A stretch of 22,199 nt of DNA from a virus: the IMG/VR virus record IMGVR_UViG_3300032116_001441, positions 1-22,199 of that record; one strand, written 5' to 3'. Both the position numbers and the translations under genes were made by a program. The notes under the pieces were generated by a model, which saw nothing but the letters and a program-made list of their open reading frames with translations, ran no database searches and was not told where the DNA came from. Below, one piece after another: positions 5,422 to 12,468 of this stretch. How positions within the stretch are numbered: the first letter of the stretch is position 1; the number at the start of each line of letters is the position of its first letter.

Positions 5422-5958
5422 ATGACACAGATGAAGAACGTCATGATAGACATTGAGACGCTGGGTACTCGTCCCGGAGATACGATCTTGTCGATCGGTG
5501 CTGTGAAATTCACAGCCGAAGAAGGTATCACTGAAGAGTTCTATGTGACCATCGACCCAGAGACCTGCAAGAATGCGGGTTTGCGTGCGCAGAAGAGCAC
5601 GCTGGAGTGGTGGGAAAAGCAATCCCCCGAGGCCCGCGCCGCTGCGTTCAAAGGGGAACTGTCCCTCAACGTAGCACTCACCAAGCTGACGATGTGGATG
5701 CCCCCGCTGGACAGCGTGCTGGTGTGGGGTAACGGAGCGAACTTCGACAATACGCTGGTGGCTGCGGCGTACCGAGCCATGAAGATGGACGTGCCTTGGC
5801 ACTACTGGAACGATAGGTGCTACCGCACCATCGCCAATATGTTCCTGAAGACCCGCGTGGAGCGAGTAGGCACCGGACACCATGCGCTTGACGACGCCAA
5901 GACACAGACCTTGCGCCTGCTGAAGATGCAAGAAGAAGCCAAGTTCACGCTGAAGTGA
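5422..5958 (+). CDS. DEDDh 3'-5' exonuclease, Rv2179c-like
   Basis: This 178-aa RNase H-fold exonuclease has all four acidic DEDDh positions: MIDIET (D10, E12), NFDN (D109), and HHALDDA (H153, D158). The layout, the WGNGANFDN segment and the size fit the 3'-5' exoribonuclease Rv2179c-like family, which also covers T4 DexA-like phage exonucleases. It would degrade RNA or ssDNA from the 3' end in the cytoplasm, perhaps recycling host nucleic acid or trimming recombination ends; the substrate is not shown. The ATG follows AGGAG (5411-5415) at six bases. It is the first gene after the promoter/hairpin gap and is separate from the polymerase's own proofreading domain. Confidence 0.93.
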   Translation: MTQMKNVMIDIETLGTRPGDTILSIGAVKFTAEEGITEEFYVTIDPETCKNAGLRAQKSTLEWWEKQSPEARAAAFKGELSLNVALTKLTMWMPPLDSVLVWGNGANFDNTLVAAAYRAMKMDVPWHYWNDRCYRTIANMFLKTRVERVGTGHHALDDAKTQTLRLLKMQEEAKFTLK

Positions 5959-5966
5959 GGTAAGTC

Positions 5967-6164
5967 ATGGCTACGCAAAAAGAACTCAAAGATATCTGTC
6001 ATCTTATGTTTGAAATCTTGAGTGACAGTGACCTAACAAACTCAGAAGCACTGGAGATAGCACTCAACTTTTACGGGACAGTCTGCGTTCAAACTGATGT
6101 AACTGTTCATGATGCTGTAGGTGGGGTCATGACCTTCTACAAAAAACAACATGCAAATAGTTGA
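5967..6164 (+). CDS. Hypothetical small protein, 65 aa
   Basis: I do not recognise this protein. It is acidic to neutral and predicted helical (MATQKELKDICHLMFEILSD at the N-terminus), with no motif or membrane segment. The start is supported by GAGG (5957-5960) six bases upstream. It begins eight bases after the exonuclease stop and overlaps the helicase start by 14 bases, so it sits firmly inside the operon. Codon use is more AT-rich than its neighbours, which may mean a later acquisition. Confidence 0.72.
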   Translation: MATQKELKDICHLMFEILSDSDLTNSEALEIALNFYGTVCVQTDVTVHDAVGGVMTFYKKQHANS

Positions 6165-7692
6165 AGACAAAGCTCTGCTGCTCAAGCTCAAGCACCCCGA
6201 GCGGGTGCTGAACACCATCCCGAAAAGCAAACGCTTGGACGATGGGCAGGTGCTGGTGCGGTGGGGGCTTGAGGAAGCACAGGTGCTGAAGAACCTCGGT
6301 GTTCGGTCGGTGCCTTCTCCCATCGAGCGCAGGTACAAGTGGCCTGGGCTGTTCAAGCCCTTCGAACACCAGAAGGACACCGCATCGTTCCTTACCCTGC
6401 ACCGCAGGGCGTTCTGCTTCAACGACCCGGGCACGGGCAAGACTGCATCCTTCGCCTGGGCTGCTGACTACCTGCTGGACAAAAAGTACATCAGCCGTGT
6501 GCTGGTGATCTGCCCGCTGTCAATCATGAACTCGGCGTGGAGAGCAGACCTGTTCAAGACGCTGATGCACCGCAGGGTGGATGTGGCCCACGGCAGTCGG
6601 GACAAGCGGGTCAAGGTGATCAAGTCCGACGCTGAGTTTGTCATCATCAACTTCGATGGTGTGGAGACGGTGCTCGATGAACTCAGAGCAGGTGGGTTTG
6701 ACCTTGTGATTATTGATGAAGCAAATGCGGTGAAGACCGCTACGACGAAAAGATGGAAAGCAATCAACTCATTACTAACTCCCAACACATGGCTGTGGAT
6801 GGCAACGGGGACACCAGCATCTCAGGCCCCGACAGACGCATACGGTTTGGCCCGTATGTTGAACCCTTCCTCCGTGCCTCCGTACTTCTATTCCTTCAGG
6901 GATACAGTCATGTACAAGGCAACGCAATTCAAATGGACCGCAAAGAAAAACGCAGCAGAGATCGTCAACAAGGTGCTGCAACCCGCCATACGTTACACCA
7001 AGGATGAGTGCCTGGACCTGCCTGAGCTTCTGTACACGACACGTGAGGTAGACCTGACCCCGCAGCAGTCGAAGTATTACAAGATGCTCAAGGATCAGTT
7101 CATCATGGCAGCGGCAGGGGAGACAGTCACCTCAGTCAACGCAGCGACCAACCTGAATAAACTTCTTCAAGTGGCAAGCGGTGCGGTTTATACGGACGAT
7201 GGCAACACCGTCGAGTTCGACATCACGAACCGGTACAACGTGCTGGTAGAAGCTATCGATGAGAGCACCCACAAGGTGCTGGTCTTCGTCCCGTTCCGCC
7301 ATGCCATCGAGGTTCTGCGCGACAGGCTGCGCAAGGATGGGTACGCAGTGGAGGTGATTCACGGGGGCGTCTCAGTGACCCGCCGCACAGAGATCTTCCA
7401 AGCGTTTCAGACCGAGCCCGAGCCGCGCATCCTCCTCATACAGCCTGCGGCTGCATCGCATGGCGTCACCCTGCACGCTGCCAACACAGTGGTGTGGTGG
7501 GGTCCTGTCACTTCGAACGAGATCTGGCACCAAGCCAATGCACGGGTGCACCGTGCAGGCCAGAAGAACCCCTGCCTCGTGGTCAGGCTTTGCGGCTGCA
7601 ACGTCGAGCGCAAGCTCTACGCGGCTCTGGACCTGAAGACCGAGGACATGGACTCCCTTCTCAATTTGTACAAGGAGGAGCTTGACGTTTGA
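6151..7692 (+). CDS. SNF2-type superfamily 2 helicase
   Basis: This 513-aa SF2 ATPase has a phage-sized two-RecA-domain core. Motif I is NDPGTGKT (91-98, K97). Motif Ia is the VICPLS region near 119-124. Motif II is DEAN (189-192) in place of the SNF2 DEAH/DEGH. Motif III is TGTP (219-222). Motif V/VI is HQANARVHRAGQ (460-471), which carries the SNF2 arginine fingers and RxGQ. Such phage proteins probably translocate on dsDNA and remodel forks or strip proteins during replication. There is no accessory chromatin domain. The ATG has no strong ribosome binding site and lies 14 bases inside the preceding gene, so coupling is likely. Codons turn AT-richer from about 6700 to 6960, then GC-rich again. 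The stop overlaps the start of a promoter candidate. Confidence 0.96.
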   Translation: MQIVEDKALLLKLKHPERVLNTIPKSKRLDDGQVLVRWGLEEAQVLKNLGVRSVPSPIERRYKWPGLFKPFEHQKDTASFLTLHRRAFCFNDPGTGKTASFAWAADYLLDKKYISRVLVICPLSIMNSAWRADLFKTLMHRRVDVAHGSRDKRVKVIKSDAEFVIINFDGVETVLDELRAGGFDLVIIDEANAVKTATTKRWKAINSLLTPNTWLWMATGTPASQAPTDAYGLARMLNPSSVPPYFYSFRDTVMYKATQFKWTAKKNAAEIVNKVLQPAIRYTKDECLDLPELLYTTREVDLTPQQSKYYKMLKDQFIMAAAGETVTSVNAATNLNKLLQVASGAVYTDDGNTVEFDITNRYNVLVEAIDESTHKVLVFVPFRHAIEVLRDRLRKDGYAVEVIHGGVSVTRRTEIFQAFQTEPEPRILLIQPAAASHGVTLHAANTVVWWGPVTSNEIWHQANARVHRAGQKNPCLVVRLCGCNVERKLYAALDLKTEDMDSLLNLYKEELDV

Positions 7693-7710
7693 AAAGTTGC
7701 GAAGTAAACT
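7682..7710 (+). promoter_or_regulatory. Sigma70-like promoter for SSB/primase operon
   Basis: TTGACG (7682-7687) and TAAACT (7705-7710) are separated by 17 bases. Like the promoter at 5310, it uses TTGACG, overlaps the stop region of the preceding gene, and leads into the same CTCACTAGGAG box before the next ATG. Confidence 0.5.
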
Positions 7711-7736
7711 CTGGTTTCCCTCACTAGGAGCACAAC

Positions 7737-8141
7737 ATGGACGAGCAAGAAGAACTGCCGCCAACCAAAACTCTGGTCAAGGCGTACATCAAGATGCGCG
7801 ATGCCCGAGCGGCGTTGAGCGCAGAGTTTGAGGCGAAGGATAAGGACCTCAAAGAACAAATGAGGGTGGTTGAAAACTACCTGCAAGAAGCCTGCAAACG
7901 TGCAGGCGGCAACGTCAGCATTCCCGGTGTTGGCGTAGTCATTCGCGGCGTGGATACACGCTACTGGACTTCTGACTGGGAGTCTATGCACAACTTCATC
8001 AAGGAGAACAACGCACTAGAACTGCTTGAACGACGCATAGCACAACGCGCTATGGGGGAATTCTTGAAAACCAATCCTGACAAAATGCCCAAGGGCATGA
8101 ACGTCGAATCGAAGTACACAGTGACCGTAAGGAGGTCTTAA
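7737..8141 (+). CDS. Conserved phage coiled-coil protein, 134 aa
   Basis: No function is known. Residues about 10-55 form a charged helical region (VKAYIKMRDARAAL, then an Asp/Glu/Lys-rich stretch) that should make a coiled coil. It is followed by a small beta region (VSIPGVGVVIRGVDTRYW), an aromatic DWESMHNFIKEN and a final helix/strand ending GMNVESKYTVTVRR. This pattern is common next to phage SSB-like and primase genes (recollection), so a replication-accessory role is plausible but unproven. The ATG follows AGGAG (7726-7730) at six bases. The gene is first after the 7682 promoter, and its last codons contain the next gene's ribosome binding site. Confidence 0.83.
   Translation: MDEQEELPPTKTLVKAYIKMRDARAALSAEFEAKDKDLKEQMRVVENYLQEACKRAGGNVSIPGVGVVIRGVDTRYWTSDWESMHNFIKENNALELLERRIAQRAMGEFLKTNPDKMPKGMNVESKYTVTVRRS
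8128..8136 (+). promoter_or_regulatory. Near-perfect Shine-Dalgarno for SSB-like gene
   Basis: TAAGGAGGT matches the full anti-Shine-Dalgarno complement and lies eight bases before the ATG at 8145. It is the strongest ribosome binding site I see in the window and suggests high expression of the SSB-like protein. Confidence 0.75.
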
Positions 8142-8144
8142 ATC

Positions 8145-9074
8145 ATGTCTGAACTCACACTTTTCCAATCTGGCAGCGCTCTTCCTGCGCATCTTCGTCG
8201 CGGTGAACTCAGCGGCCTGACCAAGTCCCTGATGGGTGGCGGCAGCAGCAAGCGCATCAGCGTTGAAGGCAGTGTCTTCCGTATGCTGGTCGGTGGTAAA
8301 GAGGTTGCGGTCAACGAAGACCGTGCCATGCAGATGATCATCGTCCGTGCTGCTGAAGCAAACGCCCGCACCTACTACGGTGGACAGTACGAGAAGGGCG
8401 TCAAGGCCCGCCCCAAGTGCTGGTCCGACGACAGCGTCAAGCCGCACGACAAGGTGCAGAACCCGCAGCACAAGTCCTGCACGGGCTGCCCGCAAGACAT
8501 CAAGGGCTCGGGCCAAGGTGACTCCAAGGCGTGCCGTTACAGCCGTCGTCTGGCAGTGCTGCTGTCATCTGATATCCACGGTGACATCTACGCCATGAAC
8601 ATCAACGCATCCAGCCTGTTCGCGCAGGGTGAGGGGCGCAAGATGGGCCTGCAACAGTACGCACGGTTCCTTGGTGGTCACGGTATCGAGGTCAACGCAG
8701 TGGTGACTGAGATGCGCTTCGACACGAGCGGCCCGATGAAGCTGGTGTTCAGCGCTGTGCGTCCTCTGGAAGAGGATGAGTGGAAGCTGGTGCAGTCGCG
8801 CATGGACGAGCAGGCTGCGATCGACGCAGTGACCATGACCATCGCTGACATCGACGGTGTGGAAGAGGCTGCCCCTGCGGAGTCTCCTGTGTTCATCCAG
8901 CCACGCGCTGCGGCTCCAGCCCCTGCCGCTGAGTTCAAGGTGGACAAGCCCAAGAAGACCAACCCGGCTAAGGTTGAGGAAGTCGAAGAGCCCGTGGTCC
9001 GGGAGGCGAAGGCACCGGCACCGCCGAATGTCAAGTCCATCCTGTCCGACTGGGGTGATGACGCGGACGACTGA
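8145..9074 (+). CDS. Probable phage ssDNA-binding protein with zinc site
   Basis: This 309-aa protein probably coats single-stranded DNA at the phage fork. The conserved N-terminal region has KRISVEGSVFRMLVGG (36-51), then C92, C112, C115 and C130 (KCWSDD, SCTGCP, KACRYS), a likely zinc site, then a beta-rich core and FDTSGPMKLVF. From about residue 230 the protein becomes a low-complexity Ala/Pro/Glu/Lys linker that ends in an acidic tip, WGDDADD. An acidic C-terminal tail after a flexible linker is characteristic of bacterial SSB, T7 gp2.5 and T4 gp32 and usually contacts partner proteins. The family is commonly listed as hypothetical, so the function is inferred from architecture and position. 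The TAAGGAGGT site and strong codon bias indicate high expression. Confidence 0.85.
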   Translation: MSELTLFQSGSALPAHLRRGELSGLTKSLMGGGSSKRISVEGSVFRMLVGGKEVAVNEDRAMQMIIVRAAEANARTYYGGQYEKGVKARPKCWSDDSVKPHDKVQNPQHKSCTGCPQDIKGSGQGDSKACRYSRRLAVLLSSDIHGDIYAMNINASSLFAQGEGRKMGLQQYARFLGGHGIEVNAVVTEMRFDTSGPMKLVFSAVRPLEEDEWKLVQSRMDEQAAIDAVTMTIADIDGVEEAAPAESPVFIQPRAAAPAPAAEFKVDKPKKTNPAKVEEVEEPVVREAKAPAPPNVKSILSDWGDDADD

Positions 9075-9081
9075 GTAGGGA

Positions 9082-9099
9082 CGGGGGCTACGGCCCCCG
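9082..9099 (+). terminator. Hairpin with UNCG tetraloop, weak terminator or attenuator
   Basis: GGGGGC (9083-9088) pairs with GCCCCC (9093-9098) around TACG, giving a C(UACG)G closure, a very stable UNCG loop. A C-G pair extends the stem. Only three T residues follow (9101-9103), so termination would be partial. It stands eight bases after the SSB-like stop and ten before the HTH gene. Confidence 0.6.
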
Positions 9100-9108
9100 C
9101 TTTGCCAT

Positions 9109-9342
9109 ATGACCTACTCCGCCAAGATCATTCGGCTGAACGCGGATGCGGACCCGACGCTGCTGGGTGTCCAACTCGGACGCCTGTGCATCTACCGTCA
9201 GCACCCTGTCTCACAAGTCTGCCAAGACCTCGACGTTTCCAAGGCTGCCGTCTATCGGTGGTTCTCGGGTAAACACGAGGTCGGAAAGCACTTGCGCGAC
9301 AAGGTGCTGGCGTACTATCGTCGCCTCCTCCCTCCGGCCTGA
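9109..9342 (+). CDS. Small HTH DNA-binding protein, 77 aa
   Basis: This small protein has one helix-turn-helix. HPVSQVCQDLDVSKAAVYRW (about 32-51) has the helix-turn-recognition helix pattern of Cro/XRE-like and related domains, followed by FSGKHEVGKHLRDKVLAYYR. It could be a transcription regulator or an initiator-type DNA-binding protein; the location between the SSB-like and primase genes fits either. There is no ribosome binding site before the ATG, because the space is occupied by the 9082-9099 hairpin, so translation may be weak or structure-dependent. It ends 56 bases before the primase. No operator-like inverted repeat stands out close by. Confidence 0.78.
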   Translation: MTYSAKIIRLNADADPTLLGVQLGRLCIYRQHPVSQVCQDLDVSKAAVYRWFSGKHEVGKHLRDKVLAYYRRLLPPA

Positions 9343-9361
9343 TCAGCCGTCCCTTCACCGC

Positions 9362-9383
9362 ACCACGGTCCTGCACCTGTGGT
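9362..9383 (+). other. Short hairpin ahead of primase start
   Basis: ACCACGG (9362-9368) can pair with CTGTGGT (9377-9383), including one G-T pair, with an 8-base loop. It lies 15 bases before the primase ATG, which lacks a recognisable ribosome binding site. It may be chance. Confidence 0.3.
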
Positions 9384-9398
9384 CACCCCCTCGTCACC

Positions 9399-12206
9399 AT
9401 GTCTCATCTTGGATTCTTAGAAGGCATTCTTCCAGAAGGAACACGGTACTCTCTCAGGCACATCAACAAAGCATCTAATTCAGCGTTCAATAAGTTCTAC
9501 GACTCCGTCGCCAGCATGGCGGAGGCCGTGGCAAATCCGAAGGAAGGCTTTGACATTTACTACGTCACAGCAGGATTCGGAGCAGGACAGAGCGCAGTAT
9601 CAGAGAACGCTGTAGCAAAGAGAGAACTGTACGTTGACATCGATTGTGGCCCGACGAAGTCATACGCCGACAAAACTGCGGGCATCGCTGCACTGAAAGA
9701 TTTCTGTGTAGCCACAGAACTGCCAAGACCTACGATTGTGGATTCAGGCAATGGCCTGCATGCACATTGGATTTTCAAAGAAGCCGTGCCTGTGCACGAG
9801 TGGATCGGAGCAGCTAACGCGCTAAAAGCGCTGTGCAAAAACAAAGGGTTCGAAGTTGACAACGCATGTACCGCAGACATCGTGCGGGTGCTGCGCATAC
9901 CGGGCACCGTTAATAGCAAGGGGGGCAACACAGTCGCTCTGTTAACCCCACTCAGGTACTACGATTTTGAGAAGCTGAAAGGCATCCTTGGCGGTGGCCC
10001 ACCCGTCATGTCGTTTGAGAAAGCCAGGGAGCTTTCGAAGGGCGCATCGTCTAGCGTGACGAAGCATCTGGCAGCAAGTGATCCCAACAGGGTGAGCTTG
10101 TTTGAAACAATCTGGATGCGTTCTGTTGGAGGTACGGGCTGTGCTCAAATCAAAAATGCGATTGAGAATTCGGAGACACTTCCCGAGCCAACGTGGCGGG
10201 CAGTTCTATCTATCGCTTACCACTCAGAGGACAAAGACTGGGCAATACATAAGGTATCGGAAAATCATCCGAATTACTCTGCGCAAGAGACTGAACAAAA
10301 AGCTGCTGCGACAAAAGGTCCGTACACTTGCGAGACGTTCCAAGGTCTAGATACAGGGCACCTGTGCAAGGACTGCCCGCAAGCTAGCAAGATCAAGTCC
10401 CCGATCCAGTTGGGTGTGCAGATCAAGACAGCACCGGAAGGCCCAGCTAAGGTTGAGATTGCTGGCAGGAAGTTTGAGATTCCTGCCTTCGTGTGGCCCT
10501 ACAAGCGTGGTGCAAACGGTGGGGTGTACTTAGAAACCACCTCTGACAACGGCACCAAAGATGAATTGATCTACCCGTATGACCTGTATGTGTACCGACG
10601 CATGCGGGACTCAGAGATGGGTGATGTGATCTGGATGCGGCACCATCTGCCAAACGATGGCGTGCGTGAGTTCATGGTCGCGCAGAGGGAAGTGGGCTCC
10701 ATCGACAAGTTCCGGGACCGTCTCAACGAGCAGGGGGTCGCCGTATTCGGCCAAGCGCAACTGGTCAAGTTGCAGGGCTACGTAGCGAAGTCTATTCAGG
10801 ATCTACAACATCGGGATAAGGCAGAAGAAATGTACGGCAGGTTCGGTTGGACGAAGAACAACACGTTCATCGTAGGTGATCGGGAGTACACCAAGAAGGG
10901 TGTGATCTATGCACCTGTGACTCGGAATCTGGAGAAGTACATACATTGGTTCTCTCCCAAGGGTTCCCTGGAAGAGTGGAAGCGCATCGCCGCTGCCTAC
11001 GAAGACCCGAGGTTCGACCTGCACGCATTCGGTGTGCTGGCAGGGTTTGGCAGTGTCCTGATGAATCTGTCGCCTGAGAACGGCGCGGTGGTCAACTACT
11101 ACTCCAAGCGCAGCGGCACGGGCAAGACCACCATCCTGCGGGTGGTCAACTCGATCTTCGGAGACCCCAAGGCGCTGATGAAGGATGCGCAGGACACGCA
11201 GTTGACCAAGGTGCACCGCATGGGTGTGCTGAACGGCATCGCCATGTGCCTTGACGAGATGACCAACACCAGCCCGCAGGAGATGTCTGGGCTGCTCTAC
11301 GGTAGCACGCAGGGGCGGGCACGGGACCGTATGGAGGCAGGGCGCAACATGGAGCGCATCAACGACCTGATCTGGAAGCTGATTACCATCTGGTCGAGCA
11401 ACACCAACATCGAAGACCGGCTGAGCATGATCAAGGTGGACCCGCAGGGGGAGATGGCTCGCGTCATCGAGTTCTACCTACAGACACCCGTACCCTCTGA
11501 TGTGCTGGGGGCGCAGAAGTTGTTCAACGGTTTGAGTGATCACTATGGTCACGCAGGTGATGTGTTCTTGAAGTATGTGGTGCCCCACCTCGACGCAGTG
11601 CAGGGCATCTGGGAAGAGACGCGAGATGTTATCTACACGATGGGTAACTGGACGCAGACTGAACGGTATCGTCTTAATGCTGTGATCTGCGCTATTGCAG
11701 CGGGGGTAGTCACAAACACGCTGGGGCTGACCAACTACAACGTCAAGCGGATCATGCGTACTGTGCTTGACCACATCAAGAACACGGTAGAGCAGGCCAA
11801 GCAGCAGTCCACCAAGGCTACGGAAACCTTTGCCTCGTTCATCAACAAGAACGTCGGTAACATGCTGAGCATCGACTCCAGGCAGCGGGCGAATGGCTTG
11901 CAGAACGAAGCCTATGTGAAGCCCAAGGGGTCACTCATGATCCGCTACGAGCCTGATACGAAGGACCTGTACGTCGTGCAGAAGGACTTCAACAGGTGGT
12001 GTGCGGAGATCTACATCAACACACGGGAACTGCCCGACCTGTTCTTTGCAGAGACAGGGCATAGATTGGAAGTTATCAAGAAGCGTATGGGTGCTGGGTG
12101 GGACGCTGACTTTGGCGCAGTCAATGTCTACTGCATAAAGAATGCAGGGGCTGTGCTAGGATTTGCAGACCATGAGATGGTTACCGACAAGACCACTGAA
12201 GATTAA
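9399..12206 (+). CDS. AEP primase-polymerase fused to DUF927-type helicase
   Basis: This 935-aa bifunctional replication protein makes primers and unwinds DNA. The N-terminal archaeo-eukaryotic primase domain has YVDIDCG (D80, D82), DSGNGLHAHW (H121) and RIPGTVNSKGG (R166 onward), the three AEP motifs. A linker region carries C248 and then C311, C323, C326 (YTC, HLCKDCP), a probable zinc or Fe-S site. From about residue 365 a DUF927-type superfamily 3/D5-like helicase follows, with Walker A RSGTGKTT (571-578, K576) and Walker B CLDEM (D619, E620). The length fits phage primase-helicases. The ATG lacks a Shine-Dalgarno, but MSHLGFLEGILPEG looks like the true N-terminus. Third-position GC is visibly lower up to about 10380 than in the helicase half. 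It overlaps the next gene by 35 bases. Confidence 0.95.
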   Translation: MSHLGFLEGILPEGTRYSLRHINKASNSAFNKFYDSVASMAEAVANPKEGFDIYYVTAGFGAGQSAVSENAVAKRELYVDIDCGPTKSYADKTAGIAALKDFCVATELPRPTIVDSGNGLHAHWIFKEAVPVHEWIGAANALKALCKNKGFEVDNACTADIVRVLRIPGTVNSKGGNTVALLTPLRYYDFEKLKGILGGGPPVMSFEKARELSKGASSSVTKHLAASDPNRVSLFETIWMRSVGGTGCAQIKNAIENSETLPEPTWRAVLSIAYHSEDKDWAIHKVSENHPNYSAQETEQKAAATKGPYTCETFQGLDTGHLCKDCPQASKIKSPIQLGVQIKTAPEGPAKVEIAGRKFEIPAFVWPYKRGANGGVYLETTSDNGTKDELIYPYDLYVYRRMRDSEMGDVIWMRHHLPNDGVREFMVAQREVGSIDKFRDRLNEQGVAVFGQAQLVKLQGYVAKSIQDLQHRDKAEEMYGRFGWTKNNTFIVGDREYTKKGVIYAPVTRNLEKYIHWFSPKGSLEEWKRIAAAYEDPRFDLHAFGVLAGFGSVLMNLSPENGAVVNYYSKRSGTGKTTILRVVNSIFGDPKALMKDAQDTQLTKVHRMGVLNGIAMCLDEMTNTSPQEMSGLLYGSTQGRARDRMEAGRNMERINDLIWKLITIWSSNTNIEDRLSMIKVDPQGEMARVIEFYLQTPVPSDVLGAQKLFNGLSDHYGHAGDVFLKYVVPHLDAVQGIWEETRDVIYTMGNWTQTERYRLNAVICAIAAGVVTNTLGLTNYNVKRIMRTVLDHIKNTVEQAKQQSTKATETFASFINKNVGNMLSIDSRQRANGLQNEAYVKPKGSLMIRYEPDTKDLYVVQKDFNRWCAEIYINTRELPDLFFAETGHRLEVIKKRMGAGWDADFGAVNVYCIKNAGAVLGFADHEMVTDKTTED

Positions 12207-12390
12207 AGGGGCGGAGTTCAACGTGCCCTTTGGGCTCAACGTGAATCAGAGCTTCTTCATCCCGTCTCTGAAGCACAAGGAGACCTTCCACAAGGTGGCA
12301 GATTACTACTCACCCCACCTGTACAAACTGGTCTGGTCTGAGCGGATTGAGTCGGGGGTGCTTGGCATCCGCGTCTGGCGCGTTGCATAA
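12172..12390 (+). CDS. Hypothetical small protein at operon end, 72 aa
   Basis: I do not recognise this protein. It reads MRWLPTRPLKIKGAEFNVPFG, has a central VNQSFFIPS and ends in a basic GIRVWRV strand, so it is probably a small beta-containing protein. The frame is open from a TTG at 12163, but the ATG at 12172 is preferred, with AGGA (12158-12161) ten bases upstream. The start lies 35 bases inside the primase-helicase gene, suggesting coupled translation. It is the last + strand gene before the convergent terminator region. No function is suggested beyond co-expression with replication genes. Confidence 0.68.
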   Translation: MRWLPTRPLKIKGAEFNVPFGLNVNQSFFIPSLKHKETFHKVADYYSPHLYKLVWSERIESGVLGIRVWRVA

Positions 12391-12397
12391 TGCCCCT

Positions 12398-12411
12398 GCC
12401 GGTCAACCGGC
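12398..12411. other. Small GC-rich hairpin
   Basis: GCCGG (12398-12402) pairs with CCGGC (12407-12411) around TCAA. It lies just after the last + strand stop, ahead of the main terminator. It is not followed by a T run and may help end transcription or protect the 3' end. Confidence 0.45.
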
Positions 12412-12431
12412 GTCTCCCCTAGTGAGTGTTG

Positions 12432-12467
12432 CCCCCGGGTGTGGCGTAAGCCCCCGGGGGATTTTTT
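12432..12467 (+). terminator. Strong rho-independent terminator
   Basis: CCCCCGGG (12432-12439) pairs with CCCGGGGG (12453-12460), loop 13 bases, followed by A and six T residues (12462-12467). It ends the + strand replication operon. The T run stops one base before the stop codon of the convergent - strand gene. On the - strand the same hairpin has no downstream U run, so it works mainly for + transcripts. Confidence 0.87.
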
Positions 12468-12468
12468 C

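Noticed and set aside
5332-5931. 199-aa - strand open frame
   Set aside because: Overlaps the DEDDh exonuclease with intact catalytic residues; no domain or ribosome binding site of its own.
8016-8516. 166-aa - strand open frame
   Set aside because: Antisense to the coiled-coil and SSB-like genes; composition typical of a reverse-frame shadow.
12414-12426. Minus-strand CTCACTAGGGGAG, resembling the end of a T7 RNA polymerase promoter and the CTCACTAGGAG box
   Set aside because: It would drive antisense RNA into the replication genes, lacks the upstream half of a T7-type promoter, and has no ATG or TTGACG in the right place.
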